Positions 51,386 through 60,266 of a stretch of 62,436 nucleotides of DNA are shown here, piece after piece. The notes under the pieces were generated by a model that made no database searches, was not told the DNA's origin, and was given only the letters and a program-made list of their open reading frames with translations. The translations under genes were made by a program, and so were the position numbers. Each line of letters starts with the position of its first letter. Position 1 is the stretch's first letter. Origin of the DNA: Microbacterium sp. 18062 (GTDB taxonomy: Bacteria > Actinomycetota > Actinomycetes > Actinomycetales > Microbacteriaceae); NCBI RefSeq assembly GCF_902706225.1, contig NZ_CACSKB010000023.1, positions 1-62,436 on the forward strand. Reading direction: 5' to 3'.

Positions 51386-51430
51386 ACAGAGAACGGGGTC
51401 ACGGCCATCGGCCGTGACCCCGTTCTCTGT
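51386..51430. terminator. Bidirectional terminator between the protease and carotenoid oxygenase genes
   Basis: Arms 51386-51405 and 51411-51430 form a perfect 20-bp stem (outer part ACAGAGAACGGGG) with a 5-base loop between two convergent stops. A CGTTCT run follows on the plus strand. Confidence 0.9.
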
Positions 51431-51434
51431 CGTT

Positions 51435-52838
51435 CTAGCGGTGCTCGCTCGGAATCCAGTTGCCGTGGAACCCGAGCGGGATGCGCTGGGGGATGTGGAT
51501 GCGTGCAACGGGACCGGAGGCGATGTCCTGCGCGGGGATGATCACCATCTCGGCCGTCTGCGTCGCGAGGTCGCTGACATATGTCATCAACCATCCGTCG
51601 TCTTCCGCTGCGTGTTCATGGCGCGGCACGAACACCGCCTCCATCCCCACTTTTCCCGGACCGTAGGCGTAGGATTCGGTGACTCCGCGCTCGACGTGCT
51701 GCTTCAGCACCTGGCTGCCCTCGTCCCCGCGCGAGCTGAAGTAGCCGAACTGATGCAGGGATCCGGTGCGTCGGTCGTCGATGCGAGGCATCTCCTGAGC
51801 CCGGTCGTCGAGCCGTCGGACGGTGGTGCGTCCGGTTCGCGGGTTCAGGATGAACCGGTCGAGCTTGGAGGGCGACTCGGTTGGACCGGTGCGATCGTTC
51901 ACGAACAGGCGATCGTAGCTGACGCCGTCCAGGGCGACGGTGCCGTCGGGCAGGTCGTAGGCGTTGAGGATGTGGAACACGGCGGTCTGGCCGGGCAAGG
52001 AGCACCGGATGACGTCGGACGAGGTCCCGTCGCGAGAGATCAGCACCCATTGCGTCTCGTACTCGAAGTCCCAGGCGTAGGGGAAGTCGAACCCGGCGTC
52101 CTGTAGCTCGTGGCTGAAGTTGACCGGACCGTCGAGGAAGATCGCATACTTCTCGGTGAGAGCCATGTCGTGAACGACCGGCTTGCCGCGGACGGGCACA
52201 TCGATGCGCCGGGTGATGCGGCCGTCGACTCCCATCACCTGGTAGCTGACGTGGTGCCAGTCCCAGTAGTAGGCGATGCCGTGCAGTTCGCCGGTCCGCG
52301 GGTCCCGATGCGGGTGTCCGGTCCACGACCCGTTGAGGGTGCCTTCGAAATCGGATCGTGCGACGGTCTCCAGCTCGTCGGTGACCTCGATCGGAAGCAC
52401 ACCGGCCTCGGCGAACGCCCAGGTCTTGCCGGCTTGGCTGAACATGTGGGTGTTGACGGTGTTGGACCGGAGGTATCGTGTGCCCCCGCCGAGATGCGGG
52501 GGTCCCTCGACAGGCTTCCCGCCCCGTTTGGCGACGACCTCGTCGTCGCGCACGAAACGGTTCCGGTACCATTCCGCGCGCCCGTCGCGGATACGGACAC
52601 CGTGCATCATGCCGGTGCCCATGAACCAGTTGTAGGTGGCGGGATCCCCGGGGTCGATCGGATTGGGGCCGACCCGAAGGAACCGGCCGTCGAGCTCCCG
52701 CGGGATCTCACCGGTGATGACGAGGTCAGTGGCGGTGATCTCCTGCTGGATGGGCGCGAACGGCCCCTCGAGGAACGGATTGTGGATGGTGTCGAGAGTC
52801 GGCGGCGCTACGGCGCCGGCTTCGAGTGGTTGCGACAT
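51435..52838 (-). CDS. Carotenoid cleavage oxygenase family protein (lignostilbene dioxygenase-like)
   Basis: A 467-residue non-heme iron dioxygenase of the RPE65/CCO family, which cleaves carotenoid or stilbene double bonds to aldehydes. The four iron-binding histidines are His175 in GHPHRDP, His223 in VHDMALTEKY, His289 in FHILNAYD and His458 in GFHGNW. GGAGG lies seven bases before the ATG at 52838. It is the last gene of a same-strand cluster with an aldehyde dehydrogenase and an aromatic-acid decarboxylase, which favours a stilbene/phenylpropanoid substrate over carotenoids. Confidence 0.92.
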   Translation of the reverse strand: MSQPLEAGAVAPPTLDTIHNPFLEGPFAPIQQEITATDLVITGEIPRELDGRFLRVGPNPIDPGDPATYNWFMGTGMMHGVRIRDGRAEWYRNRFVRDDEVVAKRGGKPVEGPPHLGGGTRYLRSNTVNTHMFSQAGKTWAFAEAGVLPIEVTDELETVARSDFEGTLNGSWTGHPHRDPRTGELHGIAYYWDWHHVSYQVMGVDGRITRRIDVPVRGKPVVHDMALTEKYAIFLDGPVNFSHELQDAGFDFPYAWDFEYETQWVLISRDGTSSDVIRCSLPGQTAVFHILNAYDLPDGTVALDGVSYDRLFVNDRTGPTESPSKLDRFILNPRTGRTTVRRLDDRAQEMPRIDDRRTGSLHQFGYFSSRGDEGSQVLKQHVERGVTESYAYGPGKVGMEAVFVPRHEHAAEDDGWLMTYVSDLATQTAEMVIIPAQDIASGPVARIHIPQRIPLGFHGNWIPSEHR

Positions 52839-52939
52839 TGCAAGCCTCCGATGGTCGGACTGTTCACGCAATCCTGCGTGAGGTGTCCTGCGGAGTCATT
52901 GGCGGATCCGACAGCGCTGACCGTTTCGCTGTGCGGCAT

Positions 52940-53821
52940 TCACAACACGGCGTCGATGAGCGTGTGCCCGTGACCGAGGATGAACTCCGCGATGAGCGGA
53001 CCCAGGGTGTCCTCCGGCGTTCCGAGGGCGAGTACGGGTGAGAGATGGTTGTGTCCGGTCAGGTAGTGCATGCGAGGGTAGGTGCCTCGTGCGGATGCGT
53101 GCGCGTCGACGAAACGTGCCGCCTGCCGTTGGAAGTCGGGGATGTCGAACTCCGAGATCGTGTGCAGGAGAGGCACGTCGCTGCGGAGCAGACCGGCCGT
53201 GGGGGACATGGCCTCGTATCGTTCGGCCTCCTCCCCGTAGTAGGCGTGGAGCAGCGGGGTTCGCTCCGCGGACACGATGTCGTACAGACCCGACACGAGG
53301 ATCGCTCCCGAGATCGTGAGGTCGTCCGGTGAGGCGGCGACGAGATCGGCGACGTGGACGGCTCCGGCCGACTGTCCCATCATGAAGATCCGCTCGGGAG
53401 ATCCTCCGAACTCGGTCGCGTGGGCGCGGACCCATCGGACCGCGGCCGCGACATCGTCACTGCCGGACGGCCAGGGATGGCCGGGAGCCAGCCGATAGTT
53501 CATCGTGACTCCGAGCAGTCCCGATCGAGCGGCGAAGTCGCCGACGTTGTCGTAGAACGGGTGGGACGGAGAGCGCTTGTCGCCCCCGACGAATCCGCCG
53601 CCGTGGACATAGAGGAGGACCGGCGTCTCGGCCGGGCCATGCGCGTGGAAGACGTCCAGCCGGTGCCGATCGTGCGGGCCGTAGGCGATGTCGCGCACGA
53701 CCGTCACGCGCCGGTCCGGGGGAGGCATGATGCGGGCGTACGTCGTCTGCGTGGCGGTGATGAGGTCTGGTGTGAGCTCGACCCCGAGGTCGGCGATCAG
53801 CGATCGCAGTGACTGTCGCAT
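52940..53821 (-). CDS. Alpha/beta hydrolase (HSL/carboxylesterase family)
   Basis: A 293-residue esterase-like enzyme: oxyanion motif YVHGGGFVGGDKRSP, nucleophile elbow GQSAGA with the catalytic Ser, EFDIPDF for the Asp and GHNHLSP for the His. No signal peptide. AGAGGA precedes the ATG at 53821. It lies in the aromatic cluster, 101 bases before the CCO gene, and may open an ester or lactone of the substrate. Confidence 0.88.
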   Translation of the reverse strand: MRQSLRSLIADLGVELTPDLITATQTTYARIMPPPDRRVTVVRDIAYGPHDRHRLDVFHAHGPAETPVLLYVHGGGFVGGDKRSPSHPFYDNVGDFAARSGLLGVTMNYRLAPGHPWPSGSDDVAAAVRWVRAHATEFGGSPERIFMMGQSAGAVHVADLVAASPDDLTISGAILVSGLYDIVSAERTPLLHAYYGEEAERYEAMSPTAGLLRSDVPLLHTISEFDIPDFQRQAARFVDAHASARGTYPRMHYLTGHNHLSPVLALGTPEDTLGPLIAEFILGHGHTLIDAVL

Positions 53822-53880
53822 GATGAGGATCCTCTGGTTCGGGGCGGCCGGGTCACGGCCGCGCGGATGGATGCGGCTCG

Positions 53881-55176
53881 CTAGCGCTCCTCGTCGAGCA
53901 GCGCGGCGAGCTCGAGCGCCGCGTGCGTCGACAACAGCCTCGAGAGCGGCTCGCGGCCGAGGAGGTCGGCGATCCGTCGGACGCGGTACGAGACCGTGTT
54001 CCGATGTACGAAGAGATCCTCCGCCGTTCGCCCCAGGTTCCCGTTGTTCCTGGCCAGGGTCAGCAACGTCAATCTGAGGTCCGCGAGCGCCGGGTCCGCG
54101 CCCTGGAGCGGACCGATCTCGTTCTGCACGAACCAACGGGCTTGCTCCGCATCGGCCAGGAGCAGTCCCATGTGCGAATGGTCCCGGTAGCGCGTCACCC
54201 GTGAGGTCCGTTGTGCGGTGGACGCGTAGCGGCGGGCGGATGCGGCCATGAGGTGCGACACGCGGATGCCGCCCAGTCCTCCGGCGGCCTCACCGATCGC
54301 CGCCCGGACGAAGGGGTATCCCGCGAGCAGATCGGAGACCTCGGCCGCGATCGCCTCCGGCTCGACCTCGTCATGGGAGATCCACCCCCACATCTCGCCC
54401 GCCTCGACGGGCACGATCAATGTCGATCCCGCCGCCGCCCGCGACAAGGACCGTGCGAGCTCTGCCGCGGACGGGAGGAGATCGCCCGCCGGCGCCCTGT
54501 CGACCCAGAGCATGATCGCCGCGTGCTCATGAGCGACGTGCAGTCCGAGCACTTGCTCGACCCGGCTCTCGGCCACCGGACCGCCGTCGATCAGCCGTGT
54601 CACCAGCTCACGTCGTTCATGTGCTCGATCGTCGGAGCGGCGGCGTTCCTCAGCGGCGTACATGCCCGCGGCCTCGTCGATCTGCTGATCGAAGAACAGG
54701 GAGATGTGGTGTTCCACCTCGGCCAGCAGCGCCCGGGCGTCGTCGACGGGGAACGTCGTCAGGATGAGATCGATGAACGAGAGCCGCCAATGCCGCTCCA
54801 GGGTGCGGATGCCGTTCATGATGCCCGGGTAGGAGGTGTCGAGGTCTTCACGTACCGCGGCGAGGATCGCGGACCGCTGGTCGCGATTCAACCACCTCGC
54901 CGTTCGCCGCCCCGACAGGTAGGCCATGAGCTCGAACGACGCCTGGTGGATCGCGGGTCGGATGAGGTCGCCGAAGAGCGCTTGGCGTTCGGGCGAGAGG
55001 GTGCCGAACACGTCGGCGCAGGCGCGCTCGCCGACCTCCAGCGCCCAGGAGGTGAGCCGGTCCCCCAGAAGGGCCGTGGCCTTGGCGAGGACGACGCCCG
55101 GCGGGGATCCCGGCGGGGTGGCGGAGTCCGGGACCACGACGGCATCCCAGAGTCGTTCATCCACGCGAGATGGCAT
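53881..55176 (-). CDS. PucR-type transcriptional regulator
   Basis: A 431-residue regulator with no N-terminal receiver domain but a C-terminal HTH_30: LTLLTLARNNGNLGRTAEDLFVHRNTVSYRVRRIADLLG. The central region (about 190-310) is GGDEF-like, as in other PucR/CdaR proteins. It lies inside the aromatic cluster on the same strand, between the aldehyde dehydrogenase and hydrolase genes. PucR-family proteins respond to small acids, purine or aromatic metabolites. The start is uncertain: ATG 55176 is used, a TTG at 55191 is possible, and neither has a good ribosome site. Confidence 0.86.
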   Translation of the reverse strand: MPSRVDERLWDAVVVPDSATPPGSPPGVVLAKATALLGDRLTSWALEVGERACADVFGTLSPERQALFGDLIRPAIHQASFELMAYLSGRRTARWLNRDQRSAILAAVREDLDTSYPGIMNGIRTLERHWRLSFIDLILTTFPVDDARALLAEVEHHISLFFDQQIDEAAGMYAAEERRRSDDRAHERRELVTRLIDGGPVAESRVEQVLGLHVAHEHAAIMLWVDRAPAGDLLPSAAELARSLSRAAAGSTLIVPVEAGEMWGWISHDEVEPEAIAAEVSDLLAGYPFVRAAIGEAAGGLGGIRVSHLMAASARRYASTAQRTSRVTRYRDHSHMGLLLADAEQARWFVQNEIGPLQGADPALADLRLTLLTLARNNGNLGRTAEDLFVHRNTVSYRVRRIADLLGREPLSRLLSTHAALELAALLDEER

Positions 55177-55259
55177 GGCGGCACCGCTCAATCCTCGAAA
55201 TCCGCTGTCGCCCCGCCGGCGGTTCCGCTTCTGCCGCGGAGCGCCGGGGATGCCTCAGC

Positions 55260-56849
55260 CTAGTCAGTATCAGCGCGATCACTCTCCGACATCCCATTGA
55301 GCAGACGTCGCCATCGTTCGAAGCCCGCGATCGACTGCTCGTCTTCGACTGTGACCAGGGTCTGCGTCTCCATGCAGGAGAGCACGGACTCCATCCCGTG
55401 GTTGCGTCCGATCCCGCTCCGTCTGAACCCGCCGAACGGAGCTTCTGCCGGCGATGCTCCGACGCGGTGGATGTTGACGAACACCGTGCCCGCGAGGAGC
55501 TGACCGGCGAGTCCGCGTGCTCGGTCGACGTTCGCAGACCATACCGATCCGGCCAGTCCGAACTCCGTCCCGTTCGCCAGGGCGATCGCCTCGGCCTCGG
55601 TGTCGAACGGGATGACCGGGATGGCGGGGCCGAACTGCTCCTCCTGCACGATCCGGGCCAGCGGATCACCGCCGATGACGAGCGCGGGCCGGACGTAGTG
55701 TCCGGCGGCGGGTGTCGCGGTCTCCAGCATCGTTCCCCGATAGGAGATCGTCGCGCCACGCTCCTCGGCGTCTCGGATGAGCTCGGCGATGCGAGGCGGT
55801 CCTGACGGCGTCGCCAACGGCCCGATGTGGGCTCGGGGATCTGCAGGATCCCCGATGACCAGCCGGTCCATGCCGTCGCCCAGCTTTCGGGCGAACTCCT
55901 CGAATCGCGAGGAGTGGACGTAGATGCGTTTTATGTTGTAGCAGATCTGGCCGCTCAGGCCGAACGATCCCGCGAGGAACTCGGCGATCATGTCCTCGTC
56001 GATGTGCACGTCGTCGAGGACGATCGCGGCGTCGTTGCCGCCGAGTTCCATGCCCACGTCGGTGATGTTCGTGGCCGCCGCTTGCATGACCGCGGTACCG
56101 GTGGGCACGCTGCCGGTGAACAGCACCTTGCGGATGCCGGGATGCCCTGCGAGCGCTGCTCCGGCGTCGCTCCCGAGCCCGTTCACGATGCCGACGACAC
56201 CGACGGGGAGCACGGCCGAGAGCGCGTCGAGGGCTGCGGTGAGAGCGAGGGGAGCGACCTCCGGCGGCTTCACGACGACGGGGTTGCCGGCCATCAGCGC
56301 AGGCGCGATGGCCATGAACGCGAGGTACACGGGAGTGTTCCACGGCGGGATCACGGCCACGGGTCCCTTGGGGACGTACCGGACGGTCACGTCGCCGCGC
56401 ACTTTGCTCTCGATGCTCCGCCCGTCGGCGGCCGCGGAGATCTGATCTGTGTAGGAGGCGAAGAGCCGGAGGAGGGCCGGTGCTCCGCGCGCGTCCCCGA
56501 GCGCCTCCGATCTGACCTTTCCGACCTCCGCCACGAGAAGATCGGCCAGCCGATCGATCTCGATTTCCAAGACGTCGGCGGCGCGCTGCAGCGACCGCGC
56601 ACGGTCGAGCGGTGGCGTCGCCGCCCAGCCCGGCACGGCGTGAACGGCCGCCTCCACGGCGGAGTCCACGTCCTCGGGGAGGCCCAGGGCGAGATAGCCG
56701 ACCGTCTCGCCCCGCCGTGCGGGGTTCTCCACCGCCTGCCGGGGGCGTTCCACCGTCGCTCCGGCCACCCGGATCCCTGCGACGGGAAGCGTGCGGTCGA
56801 TGTCCTCGTCGCTCGTGGAGCGGGGATCCGTGGTCGGGATGACGCTCAT
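55260..56849 (-). CDS. Aldehyde dehydrogenase (vanillin/benzaldehyde dehydrogenase-like)
   Basis: A 529-residue NAD(P)-dependent dehydrogenase that turns aldehydes into acids. Asn171 in PPWNTPVYLAF, Lys194 in VVKPPE, Glu268 in MELGGND and the nucleophile Cys303 in SGQICYN are the family's catalytic residues. The ATG at 56849 overlaps the stop of the preceding decarboxylase gene (ATGA). With an upstream CCO-type oxygenase making aldehydes, it is the natural second step. Confidence 0.93.
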   Translation of the reverse strand: MSVIPTTDPRSTSDEDIDRTLPVAGIRVAGATVERPRQAVENPARRGETVGYLALGLPEDVDSAVEAAVHAVPGWAATPPLDRARSLQRAADVLEIEIDRLADLLVAEVGKVRSEALGDARGAPALLRLFASYTDQISAAADGRSIESKVRGDVTVRYVPKGPVAVIPPWNTPVYLAFMAIAPALMAGNPVVVKPPEVAPLALTAALDALSAVLPVGVVGIVNGLGSDAGAALAGHPGIRKVLFTGSVPTGTAVMQAAATNITDVGMELGGNDAAIVLDDVHIDEDMIAEFLAGSFGLSGQICYNIKRIYVHSSRFEEFARKLGDGMDRLVIGDPADPRAHIGPLATPSGPPRIAELIRDAEERGATISYRGTMLETATPAAGHYVRPALVIGGDPLARIVQEEQFGPAIPVIPFDTEAEAIALANGTEFGLAGSVWSANVDRARGLAGQLLAGTVFVNIHRVGASPAEAPFGGFRRSGIGRNHGMESVLSCMETQTLVTVEDEQSIAGFERWRRLLNGMSESDRADTD

Positions 56850-57931
56850 GCACGTCCCCCGTCCACGGGCTGCGCGAGACCGAACACCCGCTCGGCGTTG
56901 GTCTGGAAGAATGCTCTCTTCGCATCGAGGGGCATGTCCATCCGGTCCAGTTCCTCCACTTCTTCCACGGGGCACTGATAGGGGAAGTCCATCGCGTACA
57001 TCACCCGTTCGACGCCCATGACGCGCTGGGTGAAATCGATCGCGTCGGGCCATGCCACTCCCGAGTTCGTGATGATGAAGTTCTCTCTGAGGTACTCCGA
57101 GACGGCACCTCGTCGAAGCGGCCTCATCGCTTCGTAGCGACCGCTCTTGACGGTCGCCTGATGCATGTAGTCGAGGCGATAGAGCCAGAACGGGAGCGCT
57201 TCGCCCATGTGGCCGAGGATGATCTGCAGGCGTGGGAACCGATCCAGAGCGCCCGAGGTGATGATCCGCAGCGCATGCATCCCGGTCTCGACGCCGAACC
57301 CGAAGATCGCTCCGTCGAGTCCTGCGCGCAGCATGGGCTGGATCATGTCCGCCGGGGGAGTGTTGGGATGGAGATAGATGGGGACATCGAGCGCCTCGGC
57401 CGCCTCGAGGATCGGCCAGAACCTCTGGTCGTCCAGGTACTCGCCCTGCACATGGGAGTTGTAGACGACGGCGCGGAGGCCGAGCTCGGAGACGGCGCGA
57501 TCGATCTCGGCGGCCGCCTGGAGCGGATCCTGCGGGGCGCACGCCGCCATGCCCGTGAAACGGTCCGGGTGGGTCGAGCACGCGGCCGCGAGCTCGTCGT
57601 TCGCATTCCTCGCCAGCGCGACCGCCCGATCTCGGTCGAGCACGTGGGTGCCCGGGGCGGTGATCCCGATGACCTGGCGGTCGATCCCCCGAGCATCCAT
57701 CTCGGCGATCCGTCGATCGCCGAGATCCTGCAGGTTCTCGAAGATGAATCGGGGCCGCTCCGCCGTGCTGTTGATATAGAAGCCCATGAGGCTCTGGAAC
57801 CCCGGATCGACGCCGGGCTCTTCCAGGAGCTCTCGATACAGCGCGATCTGCTCGGTGGTGGCGAAGGCCTCCTCGGTGGCGATTCGCAGGTATCCCCGCT
57901 GTCCGCCGGTCTCCACGGGTGTTTCGGGCAT
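56846..57931 (-). CDS. Amidohydrolase-fold aromatic acid decarboxylase (2,3-dihydroxybenzoate decarboxylase-like)
   Basis: A 361-residue member of the ACMSD/gamma-resorcylate decarboxylase group. Metal-site candidates are Glu20 in ATEEAFAT, His188 in PIYLHPNTP, His241 in LGHMGEALPF and Asp315 in YAMDFPYQ. The N-terminal ExH of resorcylate and 5-carboxyvanillate decarboxylases is ExA here (Ala22), as recalled for fungal 2,3-dihydroxybenzoate decarboxylases (LEEAF). Likely removes CO2 from a hydroxybenzoate formed by the aldehyde dehydrogenase. ATG 57931 is preferred; ATG 57961 is possible. Confidence 0.87.
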   Translation of the reverse strand: MPETPVETGGQRGYLRIATEEAFATTEQIALYRELLEEPGVDPGFQSLMGFYINSTAERPRFIFENLQDLGDRRIAEMDARGIDRQVIGITAPGTHVLDRDRAVALARNANDELAAACSTHPDRFTGMAACAPQDPLQAAAEIDRAVSELGLRAVVYNSHVQGEYLDDQRFWPILEAAEALDVPIYLHPNTPPADMIQPMLRAGLDGAIFGFGVETGMHALRIITSGALDRFPRLQIILGHMGEALPFWLYRLDYMHQATVKSGRYEAMRPLRRGAVSEYLRENFIITNSGVAWPDAIDFTQRVMGVERVMYAMDFPYQCPVEEVEELDRMDMPLDAKRAFFQTNAERVFGLAQPVDGGRA

Positions 57932-57998
57932 GTCTCGAGTACCTTCCGGCTTGCCGCGCATGGTGGTCGGGGTGGGTGATTTCTGTTGCGGTTCGGGC

Positions 57999-59336
57999 CT
58001 ATGCCGACTCCAGGGTGGGCGTCGCGCTGGGGGTGTCCTCCGATTCGCGACGACGTCCCATGGATGCGATGACGACGGTGACGACGGCCGCGATCAGAAG
58101 GGGCGCCGAGAAGGCGACGAAGACGCCGACGAAACCGAGTCGCGCATCGATCAGCCATCCCCCGATGATCGGAGAGGTGAACGCGGCCAGTCGGCCCACG
58201 GCGAGCACGGCGCCGAATCCCGTGCCGCGCATGCGGGCGGAGTAGATGTTGGGAACGATCGCGTAGTAGCCCGCGATCCCCGCGCTGCCCATGAGGGTCG
58301 TCGTGATCGCCAGGACCACGAGCGCGTTCGGAGCCGCGGTGACGAACGCCATGCCTGCCAGAGCCAGTGCGCCGAGGGCGATCATGACGGCCGTGAGCGC
58401 GCCGCGGGAGATCCATGTCGACAGGATGCCGAAGGCGAGGCTGCCCACGACGGCGCCCAGCCCCATGCCCATGGACACCGCGACGGCCAGCCCGGGGGCT
58501 CCGAGCAGGGAGACGACCTGAGGCATCCAGAACGTGACGAAGTAGAAGGAGATCTGGAGGGTGCCGAAGCCGACCATCGCCAGCACGGTGAGGCGTCCCG
58601 CTCTGCCGACGAACACTCCCCGGATCGGCGCAGCCGTGCGCTTGGCGACCGGCGGCAGCTCCGTGAGGGGCTCGTGGCCCATCCGTCGCAGGATCTGGTT
58701 CGTGCGGTGCAAGGACCTCTCTGACGGGTGGGCCGCCAGGTACTCGAGCGACTCCGCCAGCGCGACGGCGGCGACGACGAGCGCCAGCGCGGTGACGATC
58801 GCGCCCGCCACGAGCCCGCCCCGCCAGCCGAATGCGGCGACGACGGGTGCTGTCAGTCCGCCCGCCAATGTGCCGCCCAGTCCGATGCCCGAGGCGAAGA
58901 TGCCCATGATCAGTCCGTAGCGCCGCCGCGACGAGTACTCGTTCAGCAGCACGCCGACGGAACCGATGACGCCGCCGATGCCGATGCCGGTGATGACTCG
59001 GCCGCAGACGAGCCCCGCGACATCGGGGGAGAGGGCGGAGACGAGCATGCCCACCGCGCCGAGCGCGAGGCTGGCCAGGATGATGGGTCGGCGGCCCGTT
59101 CGGTCGGCGAGCGGAGTCAGCGCCGCGGCACCGATGACCATCCCGCCGGTGGCGGCGGCGAGAACCACGCCGAGCAGAGAGGCGCTCAGCGCGAACTCAG
59201 CCGAGATCTGCGGGGCGAGGAATGTCACCATGATGAGGTCGAAGCCGTCGACGACCGTCGCGGCGACGCAGACGATCACCGTCAAGATCTGGAATCGACT
59301 CATTGGTGAGTCTTTGATCACTGCGCGGATGTCCAT
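57999..59336 (-). CDS. MFS transporter, aromatic acid:H+ symporter (AAHS) type
   Basis: A 445-residue twelve-helix transporter. The first helix carries TVVDGFDLIMVTFLAP, the DGFD motif of PcaK/AAHS transporters, and PLADRTGRRP is the loop 2-3 signature, with a second copy weaker in the C-half. GAGAGG precedes the ATG at 59336 by seven bases; the frame runs on seven codons. First gene of the six-gene aromatic cluster, so it probably imports the aromatic acid or a precursor. Confidence 0.9.
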   Translation of the reverse strand: MDIRAVIKDSPMSRFQILTVIVCVAATVVDGFDLIMVTFLAPQISAEFALSASLLGVVLAAATGGMVIGAAALTPLADRTGRRPIILASLALGAVGMLVSALSPDVAGLVCGRVITGIGIGGVIGSVGVLLNEYSSRRRYGLIMGIFASGIGLGGTLAGGLTAPVVAAFGWRGGLVAGAIVTALALVVAAVALAESLEYLAAHPSERSLHRTNQILRRMGHEPLTELPPVAKRTAAPIRGVFVGRAGRLTVLAMVGFGTLQISFYFVTFWMPQVVSLLGAPGLAVAVSMGMGLGAVVGSLAFGILSTWISRGALTAVMIALGALALAGMAFVTAAPNALVVLAITTTLMGSAGIAGYYAIVPNIYSARMRGTGFGAVLAVGRLAAFTSPIIGGWLIDARLGFVGVFVAFSAPLLIAAVVTVVIASMGRRRESEDTPSATPTLESA

Positions 59337-59669
59337 GTGGTTGCCTCTCGCGTGCACGCACGGGCGTCGTTGCGCCGTGCTGAATCGGGCCCGAGTGATC
59401 GGCGCGGCGCCGGCTTTCGGGATTCCGGTCGTGCCCCCTGACGGCTTTGTCGGGGGTGAGTGTCTCGATCACCACGATGCCGCGCGAACGTGCGCGCGTC
59501 ACTATGAATGTCGCCTACTGTCCTCCGGCGGATGCAGCAACTTGCACAACGCGGCGTCCCACCGAGCGGGATCGAGGGCCGGGACGCGGTCGGTCGGGGC
59601 CCTCGACGACACGATCCCTCCGCCGGTCCCGATGCGTGACGTTCTGAGGTCTGTCGGACACTACGAGGT
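59337..59669. other. Divergent intergenic region between the MFS gene and the ECF sigma factor gene
   Basis: A 333-base stretch with no convincing gene (one 66-codon plus-strand frame is Arg-rich and without a ribosome site). It holds a hairpin (CCCCCTGAC with GTCGGGGG, about 59432-59457) and a possible plus-strand TACTGT at 59516. It should contain promoters for both flanking genes, but none is clear. Confidence 0.5.
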
Positions 59670-60266
59670 ATGGCTTCAGACATCGCCGACGAGTCGGGGA
59701 CGTGGCAACGAGCGCTCACCGGGGACGGGACGGCGTTCGCCGCGCTGTTTCGCGAGCATCAGGGCCGGGTCTATCGTCGTGCACTGAGTGTGGTCGGAGA
59801 CGTCCACGGTGCCGAGGACGTCACCTCGGCGGTGTTCTTCGAGCTGTGGCGCAAGCGGCGCTCCGTCCGTCTCGTCAACGGAACCGTCCTTCCGTGGCTG
59901 CTGGTCACCACGGTCAACCTGGCGCGCAACCATCGCCGCGGCTCCCTGCGCTACCGCGACCTCATCGCCTCCCTGCCACGACAGGAGAGCGTCAACGCAG
60001 AAACGGTCGCCATCGCGAACATCGAAACGCAGGCGCTCGGCGTGCGGCTCTCGGAGGTGCTCGTGCGCGTCAGTCGTTCGGACATCGCCCTGCTGGTTCT
60101 GACCGCCCTCGATGGTCTCAGCATCGCCGATGCCGCCACGGCTCTCGGAATCAGACCGGGGACGGCTCGGATGCGGCTGAAACGTGCGCGGGAGCGCTTG
60201 CAGGAGAGCCTCGCCCACGACCAGCATGCAGCCGGGCAACCGGCCACAGAAGGAGGAAGCTCATGA
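59670..60266 (+). CDS. ECF-type RNA polymerase sigma factor
   Basis: A 198-residue sigma factor: region 2 at about 20-90 (AFAALFREHQGRVYRRALSVVGDVHGAEDVTSAVFFELWRK) and region 4 at about 130-185 (ALDGLSIADAATALGIRPGTARMRLKRARERL). Short C-terminal tail. It overlaps the following gene by four bases, the usual layout of a sigma factor and its control protein. No conserved autoregulatory promoter was recognised. Confidence 0.9.
   Translation: MASDIADESGTWQRALTGDGTAFAALFREHQGRVYRRALSVVGDVHGAEDVTSAVFFELWRKRRSVRLVNGTVLPWLLVTTVNLARNHRRGSLRYRDLIASLPRQESVNAETVAIANIETQALGVRLSEVLVRVSRSDIALLVLTALDGLSIADAATALGIRPGTARMRLKRARERLQESLAHDQHAAGQPATEGGSS

Noticed and set aside
59447..59647. 66-codon plus-strand frame in the MFS/sigma intergenic region
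   Set aside because: No ribosome site, Arg/Pro-rich composition and no recognisable motif.
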